From Shinella sp. SUS2 (lineage in GTDB: Bacteria > Pseudomonadota > Alphaproteobacteria > Rhizobiales > Rhizobiaceae): a stretch of DNA of 64,000 nucleotides. The stretch is from NCBI RefSeq assembly GCF_001262505.1, contig NZ_KQ410736.1, positions 1 through 64,000 of the forward strand, given 5' to 3'. The translations under genes and the position numbers were made by a program. Positions within the stretch are counted from its first letter, which is position 1. Every line of letters starts with the position of its first letter. The notes under the pieces are model-generated. The model was not told the origin of the DNA, made no database searches, and saw only the letters and a program-made list of their open reading frames with translations. Positions 1 through 6,313 of this stretch are shown one piece after another.

Positions 1-338
1 GGCCGGGTTATAGGCCCACTCATCCGCTTACGTCAACAGACATTTTCAAGAAAACTTCAAAAATGTGTAAGATGTTGAAAATAAATGATTTTCACTCTGG
101 CGGAAGGTTGGATACCCCCTAAACACCCTTCGCAACCCCCAAATCACGGCGGAAAACTTTGTCCAGATGGTCAAACAGAGGGGTGGGAGGGGGATATTGC
201 GCAGCGACACGGCAAAGACACCCGGTGCATAACGAGAATGTCGGGGACAGCGTGACGGTTTCACTTGACGTCGCGCCAAAAGAAAAGGACGCCAGCGGAT
301 ATCCGCGGCGCCCTCCTCTCCCGATCTTGGCAAGGCTT
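1..338. other. Gene-free left edge
   Basis: I see no convincing gene in this stretch. Open frames here have poor protein character and no homologous motif. The first 100 bases are noticeably more AT-rich than the rest of the window and hold a short inverted repeat (76-94), so this is probably the regulatory or 3' region of a gene lying to the left of the window. Confidence 0.5.
76..94. repeat. 19-bp inverted repeat, possible operator
   Basis: Perfect 7-base arms TGAAAAT and ATTTTCA flank a 5-base spacer in an AT-rich stretch. The size and symmetry are those of a dimeric regulator site. No promoter or target gene can be assigned because the neighbouring gene is outside the window. Confidence 0.35.
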
Positions 339-839
339 TCAGCCTTTCAGCTTGGACATGATCTGTTCGAGGAAACCGAGCAGCACCGCCGAAACCACGA
401 AGGCGAGGTGAATGAAGGTCAGCCACATCAGCTTGGTGTCGGTATATTGCTGCACGTTGAGGAAGACCTGCAGCAGGTGGATCGAGGAGATGGCGACGAT
501 CGACGAGGCAACCTTGATCTTCAGGCTGCCGGAATCGAGTTTGCCGAGGAACGAGACATCCGCCTCCGCCTCGTCGAAACGGCTGACGAAATTCTCGTAG
601 CCGGCGATCATGACCATGAGGATGAGGCTGGCGACCAGCGCCGCATCGATGAGGCCGAGCATGGCGAGGATCATCTCCGCATCGTCGTAGACGAAGACGT
701 TCATCGCCACCTTGGCGAACTTGTAGAGGAAGGACACCGCATAGACGGCAAGCGCCGCGACGAGGCCGAGATAGAAGACCACCAGGATCCAGCGGCTCGA
801 CAGGATGATGCGTTCGACCAGGAGTTCGAGGGATTTCAT
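339..839 (-). CDS. UPF0114 (YqhA-like) inner membrane protein
   Basis: A 166-residue integral membrane protein of the UPF0114/YqhA family (TIGR00645 type), of unknown function. The sequence shows an N-terminal ILSSRW motif and four hydrophobic segments at roughly residues 10-32, 57-80, 107-127 and 137-158, with an acidic loop (about 84-100) between the second and third. Length matches the family. It ends a run of minus-strand small genes (UPF0114, DUF1328, CsbD) that look stress-related, but unlike its neighbours I see no EcfG-type promoter directly upstream; the terminator at 921-953 separates it from the DUF1328 gene. The family assignment is firm, the role unknown. Confidence 0.88.
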   Translation of the reverse strand: MKSLELLVERIILSSRWILVVFYLGLVAALAVYAVSFLYKFAKVAMNVFVYDDAEMILAMLGLIDAALVASLILMVMIAGYENFVSRFDEAEADVSFLGKLDSGSLKIKVASSIVAISSIHLLQVFLNVQQYTDTKLMWLTFIHLAFVVSAVLLGFLEQIMSKLKG

Positions 840-920
840 CGGTCAGGCTCCAAGGGATTCGGCAAGTTCATGCGTTGTTAACCAATGGCTCGAAGCCCCG
901 CAAGGGTCGTTCGCAGACGC

Positions 921-953
921 AAAAAAGGGCGGCGTCCGCGAACGCCGCCCTTT
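921..953 (-). terminator. Rho-independent terminator of the DUF1328 gene
   Basis: A 12-bp GC-rich hairpin (AAAGGGCGGCGT arm) is followed on the minus strand by a run of six T. It lies 17 bases beyond the DUF1328 stop codon. Confidence 0.85.
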
Positions 954-969
954 CCGGTCTGTTTCGTCC

Positions 970-1134
970 TCACGCCCGTCGGAACAGGCCCGCGATCAGC
1001 GAGAGAACCAGAAGGGCCAGGAAGACGAAGAACAGGATCTGCGCGATGCCGGCCGATGCGCCGGCAATGCCGCCGAAGCCGAGCAGGCCGGCAACAAGGG
1101 CGATCACGAGAAAGACCACAGCATAATAGAGCAT
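970..1134 (-). CDS. DUF1328 small membrane protein
   Basis: A 54-residue protein read directly from the sequence, starting [16 protein letters not shown] and ending LIAGLFRRA. It has two hydrophobic helices joined by a Gly/Ala-rich turn ([13 protein letters not shown]), the hallmark of DUF1328/YtjA-like membrane proteins, which are common stress-induced genes in alphaproteobacteria; the molecular function is not known. A ribosome binding site (AAGGAG) lies just upstream of the ATG. An exact EcfG-type promoter (1165-1189) sits 31 bases upstream and a strong terminator follows, so it is a monocistronic member of the stress block. Confidence 0.9.
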   Translation of the reverse strand: MLYYAVVFLVIALVAGLLGFGGIAGASAGIAQILFFVFLALLVLSLIAGLFRRA

Positions 1135-1164
1135 TTTCGAACTCCTTCTTTGTATCGATGGAGA

Positions 1165-1189
1165 AACGAGGGGCGCGATAAAAAGTTCC
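1165..1189 (-). promoter_or_regulatory. EcfG-type (general stress) promoter of the DUF1328 gene
   Basis: On the minus strand the sequence reads GGAAC, 16 bases, CGTT, an exact match to the alphaproteobacterial EcfG/RpoE2 consensus (GGAAC-N16-17-CGTT). It lies 31 bases upstream of the start codon, the right distance for a short leader. Confidence 0.82.
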
Positions 1190-1233
1190 CAGAACCGTCA
1201 TCGAACAAAGGATTTCAGGGCGATGCCCTGTCG

Positions 1234-1273
1234 CCAAAAACAATGCCGCCGCAGTCTTTCGGCTGCGGCGGCA
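1234..1273 (-). terminator. Rho-independent terminator of the CsbD gene
   Basis: An 11-bp hairpin (arm TGCCGCCGCAG) followed on the minus strand by a TTGTTTTT tract. It starts 32 bases past the csbD-like stop codon. Confidence 0.85.
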
Positions 1274-1304
1274 TGAGCGGTGACCGATGCGGTCGGCGTC
1301 CGTT

Positions 1305-1502
1305 CTAGTGACGGCGCGTCCAGTCGTCGATCTGCCGCTCGGCCTCCTCCTTGGCGAGGCCGTAACGCTGCTGGATCTTGCTTGAAAGCTCGACGCGGCG
1401 CCCCTTGATGACATCGAGGTCGTCATCGGTGAGCTTGCCCCACTGAGCCTGGGCCTTGCCCTTGTACTCGTTCCACTTGCCTTCGATGATATCCCAGTTC
1501 AT
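1305..1502 (-). CDS. CsbD family stress protein
   Basis: A 65-residue hydrophilic protein starting MNWDIIEGKWNEYKGKAQ, the characteristic CsbD N-terminus (W-x3-KGK/ Q-W-G-KLTDDD pattern). CsbD proteins are small, abundant cytoplasmic proteins induced by general stress regulators in many bacteria; their biochemical role is unknown. The ATG at 1502 is chosen because family homology begins exactly there and an AAAGGACAG ribosome binding site precedes it; a longer reading adds 19 residues without family character. An EcfG-type promoter lies 49 bases upstream and its own terminator downstream, so it is transcribed alone and is very likely in the general stress regulon. Confidence 0.92.
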   Translation of the reverse strand: MNWDIIEGKWNEYKGKAQAQWGKLTDDDLDVIKGRRVELSSKIQQRYGLAKEEAERQIDDWTRRH

Positions 1503-1550
1503 GTCGCTGTCCTTTCTGTTCCATTGAACGCATGGCGTTGACCAAGAGGA

Positions 1551-1575
1551 AACCGGCAAGTGCCGGAAAGGTTCC
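1551..1575 (-). promoter_or_regulatory. EcfG-type promoter of the CsbD gene
   Basis: The minus strand reads GGAAC, 16 bases, GGTT: a full -35 match and one mismatch in the -10 of the EcfG consensus, 49 bases upstream of the CsbD start codon. Confidence 0.72.
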
Positions 1576-1583
1576 TCACCCTA

Positions 1584-1922
1584 TCAATGCATCCGCGCCG
1601 CCGCTTGGGCCGGGTGAGCGTTGTCGGCGACGATCATGTCCCCTGCCGGCGGACTGGTCGGCCGGACATGCACCTCAAGACCGTTCTGGCGGCTGACGCG
1701 CCAGGTAATCTCAATATTTTCCTCGACCCAGGCCGGGTCGACGACCGCGCAGCGGCCATGCACGAGACGCTTGCCCGCCCCTGCCCCGCCCAAAGCGGCC
1801 GGCAGGGCGCCGACGCAGTCTTCCATGGTCTCGAACGCCACCTGGGGCGCTTGCAGTTCTTCGCAGGTGAGGCCGCCATGGCTGCAGCCGACCAGAAGCA
1901 TGATTGCGGCTATGTGTTCCAT
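1584..1922 (-). CDS. Small putative lipoprotein, hypothetical
   Basis: A 112-residue protein of unknown function. The N-terminus MEHIAAIMLLVGCSHGG carries a lipobox-like LVGC, suggesting a lipoprotein, although the n-region before it is short and lacks the usual basic residues. The remainder holds further cysteines (TCEEL, MEDCVG, GRCAV) and a terminal segment rich in Val/Asp. The ATG at 1922 is preferred because GGAG lies 6 bases before it; in-frame GTG (1952) and ATG (1934) starts exist further up and would supply arginines to the signal. An exact EcfG-type promoter (1971-1995) is 49 bases upstream. No family recognised. Confidence 0.6.
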   Translation of the reverse strand: MEHIAAIMLLVGCSHGGLTCEELQAPQVAFETMEDCVGALPAALGGAGAGKRLVHGRCAVVDPAWVEENIEITWRVSRQNGLEVHVRPTSPPAGDMIVADNAHPAQAAARMH

Positions 1923-1970
1923 TTCTCTCTCCATCACCCGTCGGGTCACCACCCATCGGTTGGCATTGGA

Positions 1971-1995
1971 AACGGAACGGAGCCTAGAAAGTTCC
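1971..1995 (-). promoter_or_regulatory. EcfG-type promoter of the small lipoprotein gene
   Basis: The minus strand reads GGAAC, 16 bases, CGTT, an exact match to the EcfG consensus, 49 bases upstream of the chosen start at 1922. It lies back to back with the plus-strand EcfG-type promoter at 2030-2054. Confidence 0.8.
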
Positions 1996-2029
1996 GGCGA
2001 GAGCCGATGACGGTGTTGTCACATTTTCG

Positions 2030-2054
2030 GGAACAAAATTCGCTACGGCCCGTT
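2030..2054 (+). promoter_or_regulatory. EcfG-type promoter of the DUF3309/glycine-zipper operon
   Basis: GGAAC, 16 bases, CGTT: an exact EcfG/RpoE2 promoter match ending 46 bases before the DUF3309 start codon. Confidence 0.82.
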
Positions 2055-2100
2055 TTCGGCCCATCGCTCGAACGCGAACCGGACGTGAAAGGAAGCACCG

Positions 2101-2256
2101 ATGCTCAGCACCATTCTCCTTGTCATTCTCATCCTGCTTCTGATCGGCGCCCTGCCGAACTGGGGATACAGCCGAAGCTGGGGCTATGGTCCCTCCGGCG
2201 GCCTCGGGCTGATCGTGCTCATCCTTCTCATCCTCGTCCTCATGGGACGTATCTGA
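2101..2256 (+). CDS. DUF3309 small membrane protein
   Basis: A 51-residue protein reading MLSTILLVILILLLIGALP, then a WGYSRSWGYGPSGG loop, then a second hydrophobic helix ending VLMGRI. Two helices with an aromatic/Gly loop containing PxWGYSxxWGYxPSGG is the DUF3309 signature. Function unknown; the family is typical of stress-induced genes in rhizobia. AAAGGAAG precedes the ATG. It is the first gene of a two-gene unit, with the glycine-zipper lipoprotein 29 bases downstream, both under the EcfG-type promoter at 2030-2054. Confidence 0.88.
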   Translation: MLSTILLVILILLLIGALPNWGYSRSWGYGPSGGLGLIVLILLILVLMGRI

Positions 2257-2285
2257 TCCCCCCACCCAAGCCAGGAGCCGGAACC

Positions 2286-2546
2286 ATGAAGAACACCATC
2301 ATCGCGCTTGCCCTCGTCGCCTCCACGGTGACGCTCACCGCCTGTACCCAGACCGAACGCGGCACCGCGATCGGCGCGGGCACGGGCGCCATCATCGGCG
2401 GTGTCGTGACGGGACGCGCCGGCGGCGCGCTTGCAGGTGCCGCCATCGGCGGTGCGGCGGGCTATCTCATCGCCCGCTCCGATCGTAGCGGCTACTGCAT
2501 CTACCGCGACCGGTACGGCCGTCGCTACGAAGCGCGCTGCCGCTGA
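2286..2546 (+). CDS. Glycine-zipper outer membrane lipoprotein (17 kDa antigen-like)
   Basis: An 86-residue lipoprotein. Residues 1-20 form a signal peptide (MKNTIIALALVASTVTLTAC) with lipobox LTAC. Residues about 25-60 are a glycine zipper with repeated GxxxG (AIGAGTGAIIGG, AGGALAGAAIGGAAG), as in OmpA-like/17 kDa surface antigen lipoproteins. The C-terminus is basic and aromatic with two Cys (YCIYRDRYGRRYEARC). Such proteins insert in or associate with the outer membrane; a specific role is unknown. The ATG at 2286 is chosen because the signal peptide starts there; it is co-transcribed with DUF3309 and ends at a strong terminator. Confidence 0.85.
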   Translation: MKNTIIALALVASTVTLTACTQTERGTAIGAGTGAIIGGVVTGRAGGALAGAAIGGAAGYLIARSDRSGYCIYRDRYGRRYEARCR

Positions 2547-2569
2547 GGCGATCGAAGGTCAACAAACGG

Positions 2570-2593
2570 GAAACGGGCCCTCGGGCCCGTTTC
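2570..2593 (+). terminator. Terminator of the DUF3309/glycine-zipper operon
   Basis: Perfect 11-bp arms (GAAACGGGCCC) with a 2-base loop, 23 bases after the stop codon; the 3' side ends in TTTCTT. It may serve both directions since nepR converges on it. Confidence 0.8.
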
Positions 2594-2624
2594 TTGATGT
2601 CTGGAACTGGACGGAAGAATGTTT

Positions 2625-2846
2625 TCAGGGACCGCTCTTGGCACGAAGCTCGGCCTCGTCGAGCTTTTCCAGAAGATCGAGAAGACGATCGGGCACGGGT
2701 TCCGTTTCGATGACGTCGTAAAACGACTTAAGCTTGCGGCCGATCGGGCCGTTGGGGTCGAAAACGGCCTTGACGGGGACATCCCGCCCGGCACGCTTCT
2801 TGTCTTTACTGGGCTCGATCATGGTCTTGTTTCCATCCGATGCCAC
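2625..2846 (-). CDS. nepR: NepR-like anti-sigma factor of the general stress response
   Basis: A 73-residue protein with the NepR core: a charged variable N-terminus, then about residues 30-66 (PNGPIGRKLKSFYDVIETEP through DRLLDLLEKLDEAE) forming the two helices that clamp the EcfG sigma factor. NepR sequesters EcfG until phosphorylated PhyR binds NepR instead. Start: a GTG at 2846 with AGGAAG upstream is preferred; an ATG eight codons in (2822) is possible. It is divergent from phyR, 125 bases apart, the classic arrangement, but the usual partner ecfG does not follow it; the neighbour downstream is the convergent glycine-zipper gene. Assignment from sequence pattern and context is strong. 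Confidence 0.88.
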   Translation of the reverse strand: MASDGNKTMIEPSKDKKRAGRDVPVKAVFDPNGPIGRKLKSFYDVIETEPVPDRLLDLLEKLDEAELRAKSGP

Positions 2847-2971
2847 CCGCTATCTTCCTTTTGCCCCAGATTCCCAATAGCAAGTCAGACTTAGAATGCT
2901 ACCAATAGGTTTCCGCATGGTGAACTCTAGCGGAAACGGTTCCGATGCGGAACATATTCAGGGAGAACTAA

Positions 2972-3772
2972 ATGTCACTTTCCACCCGTATCGCACCGCA
3001 TCTCGCCTATCTGAGGCGGTTTTCCCGTGCAGTGACGGGCTCCCAGACCTCGGGCGACGCCTATGTCGCAGCCATGCTTGAGGCGCTCGTCGCCGATATC
3101 ACACTCTACCCCGAGGGGAGAAGCGACCGGATTGCGCTCTACCGGCTCTATTGCACGCTGTTCGACAATCTCGACGTGACGCTGCCGGAAAATACGTCCC
3201 CCTTCGGCTGGGAGCGCCAGGCGGCCGCCAACCTTGCCAACCTGCCGCCGGCGGAGCGCAAGGCTTTCCTGCTGGTCGCCGTCGAGGGCTTCGACCTTGC
3301 CGAGGGCGCCGACATTCTCGATATGCCGGAAGAGCGCTTCGCCGCCCTGCTCGACGAAGCCTCGCGCGACATCTCGCGGCAGGTGGCAACCGATATCATG
3401 ATCATCGAGGACGAGCCGCTGATCGCCATGGACATCGAGGACATGGTGAAGGGCCTCGGCCACAATGTGACGGGTATTGCGCGCACCCATTCGGAGGCCG
3501 TCGAGCTCTACCACCGCACCTCGCCGCGCATGGTGCTGGCCGATATCCAGCTGGCCGACGGCAGCTCGGGCATCGACGCCGTCAACGATATCCTGAAGAA
3601 CAGCACGATCCCGGTCATCTTCATCACGGCCTTCCCGGAGCGGCTCTTGACCGGTGAAAAGCCGGAACCGGCCTTCCTGGTCACCAAGCCGTTCAATCCG
3701 GATATGGTGAAGGCCCTGATCAGCCAGGCGCTGTTCTTCGACGAGCAGGCACGGCTGGCCAAATCGGCCTGA
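2972..3772 (+). CDS. phyR: PhyR two-domain anti-anti-sigma response regulator
   Basis: A 266-residue protein with the PhyR architecture: a sigma-factor-like domain (residues about 1-135, ECF sigma2/sigma4 fold, e.g. LPPAERKAFLLVAVEGFDLAEGADIL) followed by a receiver (about 140-260). The receiver has acidic E146/D147, phosphorylatable D191 (MVLADIQLADG) and Lys in VTKPF. On phosphorylation the sigma-like domain binds NepR, freeing EcfG and turning on the general stress response. It is divergent from nepR. The start at 2972 follows GGGAGAACTAA. No histidine kinase of the PhyK/HWE type is adjacent. Full length and intact. Confidence 0.95.
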   Translation: MSLSTRIAPHLAYLRRFSRAVTGSQTSGDAYVAAMLEALVADITLYPEGRSDRIALYRLYCTLFDNLDVTLPENTSPFGWERQAAANLANLPPAERKAFLLVAVEGFDLAEGADILDMPEERFAALLDEASRDISRQVATDIMIIEDEPLIAMDIEDMVKGLGHNVTGIARTHSEAVELYHRTSPRMVLADIQLADGSSGIDAVNDILKNSTIPVIFITAFPERLLTGEKPEPAFLVTKPFNPDMVKALISQALFFDEQARLAKSA

Positions 3773-3831
3773 GCGCCGGAGCAGACAGGGCGACGGCGTG
3801 AACGAAACAGCGCCGTTGCCTCCTTGCCATA

Positions 3832-4380
3832 TCAGAAAGTCGGCGGGGTGCAGGCACTGATGACCTCGCACGGCACCGGGCCGACGCAGCGGAAACGGTG
3901 CGGGCGGCGGCTTTCGAAATAATAGGCATCGCCCGGACCGAGAATGCGCCGCTCGTCGTCCACCGTCACCTCCAGCCGGCCGGAGAGCACGATGCCGCCC
4001 TCCTCGCCATCATGCACCAGCAGCACCTTGCCGGTGTCGGCGCCGGGCTGGTAGCACTCCTTCAGGATCTGCAGGCTGCGGCCAAAGGTGTTTTCGCCGA
4101 TCTGGCGGAAGGAAATCGGTCCCTTGCCGATCTCGATCAGCTCGTCCGACCGGTAGAAGGCCTTCTTGGGGCGCTCCGGCTCGAAGGCGAAGAACTCCGC
4201 AAGACCGATCGGGATGCCGTCGAGGATGCGCTTCAGCGCACCGACCGACGGGTTGGAGGCGTTGGATTCGATCAGCGAGATGGTCGAATTGGTAACGCCC
4301 GCGCGCTTGGCGAGTTCGCGCTGGGAGAGATTGTGGGCCATGCGCAGATGGCGCAGCCTGCCCCCGATATCGACCGACAT
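3832..4380 (-). CDS. XRE-cupin transcriptional regulator (PuuR-like)
   Basis: A 182-residue regulator with an N-terminal helix-turn-helix (about 7-61; RLRHLRMAHNLSQRELAKRAG, then TNSTISLIE) and a C-terminal cupin (about 110-178; HDGEEGGIVLSGRLEV, PGDAYYFESRRPHRF). This two-domain form is typical of regulators of amine and amino-acid catabolism such as PuuR, where the cupin is thought to sense a small ligand. It is divergent from the omega-aminotransferase gene, which it probably controls, through the inverted repeats at 4402-4451. The exact ligand cannot be read from sequence; polyamine-derived or beta-amino compounds are candidates. Confidence 0.88.
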   Translation of the reverse strand: MSVDIGGRLRHLRMAHNLSQRELAKRAGVTNSTISLIESNASNPSVGALKRILDGIPIGLAEFFAFEPERPKKAFYRSDELIEIGKGPISFRQIGENTFGRSLQILKECYQPGADTGKVLLVHDGEEGGIVLSGRLEVTVDDERRILGPGDAYYFESRRPHRFRCVGPVPCEVISACTPPTF

Positions 4381-4401
4381 GGCCGCTTCCTGTTCTAGAT
4401 G

Positions 4402-4451
4402 TTCGAAATATCGAAAACTGATTGATCCATATCCTTAATTTTCAATCAGTT
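4402..4451. promoter_or_regulatory. Two inverted repeats, candidate operator of the XRE-cupin regulator
   Basis: The divergent intergenic region contains TTCGA-4-TCGAA (4402-4415) immediately followed by perfect 10-base arms AACTGATTGA (4416-4425) and TCAATCAGTT (4442-4451) with a 16-base spacer. The position, between the regulator and its probable target, fits autoregulation plus control of the aminotransferase. Confidence 0.55.
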
Positions 4452-4525
4452 GGCGTCAAGAAGAAAAGGACTTGTTCGGCATCGCAAATCATGGCGTCAA
4501 TCCCGCCAGCCAGAGGAGATCTCCC

Positions 4526-5863
4526 ATGAACGTTCACAACAAGCCCAATGCACCGGTGCTCGACAGCTACTGGATGCCCTTTACCGCCAATCGCCAGTTC
4601 AAGGCCGCGCCGCGCCTGCTCGCTGCCGCCGAAGGCATGTACTACACCAGCGCCGACGGCCGCCAGGTGCTCGACGGCACCGCAGGCTTGTGGTGCGTCA
4701 ATGCCGGCCATGGCCGCCGGCAGATCGCCGCCGCGGTCGAGCGCCAGCTCACCGAGATGGATTTCGCGCCCTCCTTCCAGATGGGCCATTCGGTCGCCTT
4801 CGATTTCGCCGAGCGGCTGGCCGAGATCGCCCCCGGCCCTGACGGCGCCAAGCTCGACCGCGTCTTCTACACCGGCTCCGGCTCGGAATCGGTCGATACC
4901 GCATTGAAGATCGCCATTGCCTACCAGCGCGCCATCGGCCAGGGCACGCGCACGCGCCTCATCGGCCGCGAGCGCGGCTATCACGGCGTCGGCTTCGGCG
5001 GTATTTCGGTCGGCGGCATTCTCAACAACCGACGCGTCTTCCCGCAGCTCCCCGGCTCCGACCACCTGCGCCATACCCACGACCTTGCGAAGAACGCCTA
5101 TGTGAAGGGCCAGCCGGAGCATGGCGCCGAGCTTGCCGACGACCTGGAGCGGCTGGTCGCGCTGCACGGCGCGGAAACCATCGCCGCCTGCATCGTCGAG
5201 CCGGTCGCCGGCTCCACCGGCGTGCTGATCCCGCCGAAGGGCTATCTCGAAAAGCTGCGCGCGACCTGCGACAAGCACGGCATCCTCCTGATCTTCGACG
5301 AAGTCATCACCGGCTTCGGACGCCTTGGCGCGGCCTTCGCCACCGATTATTTCGGCGTGACGCCGGATCTCGTGACAACTGCCAAGGGCCTGACCAACGG
5401 CGCCATCCCGATGGGCGCAGTCTTCGCCAGCCGCAAGGTGCACGATGCGCTGATGCATGGGCCGGAAAACGCCATCGAGCTCTTCCACGGCTACACCTAT
5501 TCTGGCCATCCAGTGGCCTGCGCCGCCGGCATCGCGACGCTCGACATCTACCGCGACGAGGGTCTCTTCACCCGCGGCGCCGAATTGCAGGACGACTGGC
5601 ATGCGGCGATGCACTCGCTGAAAGGCCTGCCGCACATCATCGACATCCGCACGATCGGCCTCATCGCCGGCATCGAGCTTGCCTCCCGCGACGGCGCACC
5701 GGGGGCGCGAGCCTATGACGTCTTCGTCGATTGCTTCGAGAAAGGCCTCCTGATCCGCGTCACCGGCGACATCATCGCCTTTTCGCCGCCGCTGATCGCC
5801 GAGAAGAAGCATTTCGAGGACATCGTCTCGATCCTCGGCGACGCCCTGAAGCGCGCTGCCTGA
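4526..5863 (+). CDS. Class III omega-aminotransferase (beta-alanine/omega-amino acid:pyruvate type)
   Basis: A 445-residue PLP-dependent aminotransferase of fold type I, class III. Visible features include the N-terminal YWMPFT motif and AAEGMYYTSADGRQVLDG typical of omega-amino acid:pyruvate transaminases, the cofactor region YTGSGSESVDTALK, the IFDEVITGFGR aspartate that contacts the pyridine nitrogen, and the TTAKGLTNGAIPMGAV segment with the catalytic lysine in AKG. The ATG at 4526 is chosen because GAGGAG lies 8-13 bases upstream and homology starts there. It likely moves an amino group from beta-alanine or a polyamine-derived amine to pyruvate. Divergent from the XRE-cupin regulator; monocistronic. 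Confidence 0.92.
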   Translation: MNVHNKPNAPVLDSYWMPFTANRQFKAAPRLLAAAEGMYYTSADGRQVLDGTAGLWCVNAGHGRRQIAAAVERQLTEMDFAPSFQMGHSVAFDFAERLAEIAPGPDGAKLDRVFYTGSGSESVDTALKIAIAYQRAIGQGTRTRLIGRERGYHGVGFGGISVGGILNNRRVFPQLPGSDHLRHTHDLAKNAYVKGQPEHGAELADDLERLVALHGAETIAACIVEPVAGSTGVLIPPKGYLEKLRATCDKHGILLIFDEVITGFGRLGAAFATDYFGVTPDLVTTAKGLTNGAIPMGAVFASRKVHDALMHGPENAIELFHGYTYSGHPVACAAGIATLDIYRDEGLFTRGAELQDDWHAAMHSLKGLPHIIDIRTIGLIAGIELASRDGAPGARAYDVFVDCFEKGLLIRVTGDIIAFSPPLIAEKKHFEDIVSILGDALKRAA

Positions 5864-5920
5864 ATTCGGGCCCTGCCGGAAACGGCTTGGCACTGCACAT
5901 CGCGGAAAACGCTGTTATAT

Positions 5921-5946
5921 CTGGGCCCGTATCCATACGGGCCCAG
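5921..5946. terminator. Perfect GC-rich palindrome between aminotransferase and modE-like gene
   Basis: Arms of 12 bases (CTGGGCCCGTAT) with a 2-base spacer, ending five bases before the next start codon and followed by TTTC. Best read as the aminotransferase terminator, but its position over the translation start of the next gene leaves room for an operator or a translation-blocking hairpin. Confidence 0.55.
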
Positions 5947-5950
5947 TTTC

Positions 5951-6310
5951 ATGTCAGCATCCGCCAAGACCGAACCGAAACTCATCTTCCGCCTCCAGTT
6001 CGAGCCGGAAGGGCGCATCGGGCGCGGCAAGATCCAGCTTCTCGCGCATATCCGGGAAACCGGCTCGATCTCCGCCGGCGGGCGGGCGATGGACATGTCC
6101 TATCGCCGGGCCTGGTTGCTGGTCGATGAGATGAACCGGCTGTTCCGTAGGCCGGTGGTGGAATCACAGCGCGGCGGCAAGCAGGGCGGCGGCGCTGTCG
6201 TGACGCCCTTCGGCGAGGCGCTGATCGCCCATTACCACGCCATGGAAGCGAAGGCGCGTGCGGCGCTGGCCGAGGATATCGGCTGGATCGTCGACAACCT
6301 TGCCGACTGA
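5951..6310 (+). CDS. ModE-like winged-helix regulator without molybdate-binding domain
   Basis: A 119-residue protein equivalent to the N-terminal DNA-binding half of ModE: RIGRGKIQLLAHIRETGSIS, GRAMDMSYRRAWLLVDEMN, and a wing with GGKQGGGAVVTPFGEALI. E. coli ModE is about twice as long and has tandem TOBE (Di-mop) domains that bind molybdate; these are absent here and there is no frameshifted remnant downstream, since modC ends four bases after its stop codon on the other strand. Single-domain ModE-like proteins are common in alphaproteobacteria. It is convergent with modCBA, which it may regulate at the Mo-box (9185-9208). No Shine-Dalgarno is visible because the hairpin 5921-5946 occupies that position. 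Confidence 0.88.
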   Translation: MSASAKTEPKLIFRLQFEPEGRIGRGKIQLLAHIRETGSISAGGRAMDMSYRRAWLLVDEMNRLFRRPVVESQRGGKQGGGAVVTPFGEALIAHYHAMEAKARAALAEDIGWIVDNLAD

Positions 6311-6313
6311 AAC

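Noticed and set aside
2880-2971. Possible EcfG promoter for phyR or nepR
   Set aside because: GGAAC-like sequences occur here on both strands but none has a CGTT at 16-17 bases; the closest (minus strand GGAAAC...AGTCT) deviates at both elements.
3880-4380. Plus-strand frame overlapping the XRE-cupin gene
   Set aside because: Antisense shadow; the minus-strand product has clear HTH and cupin motifs.
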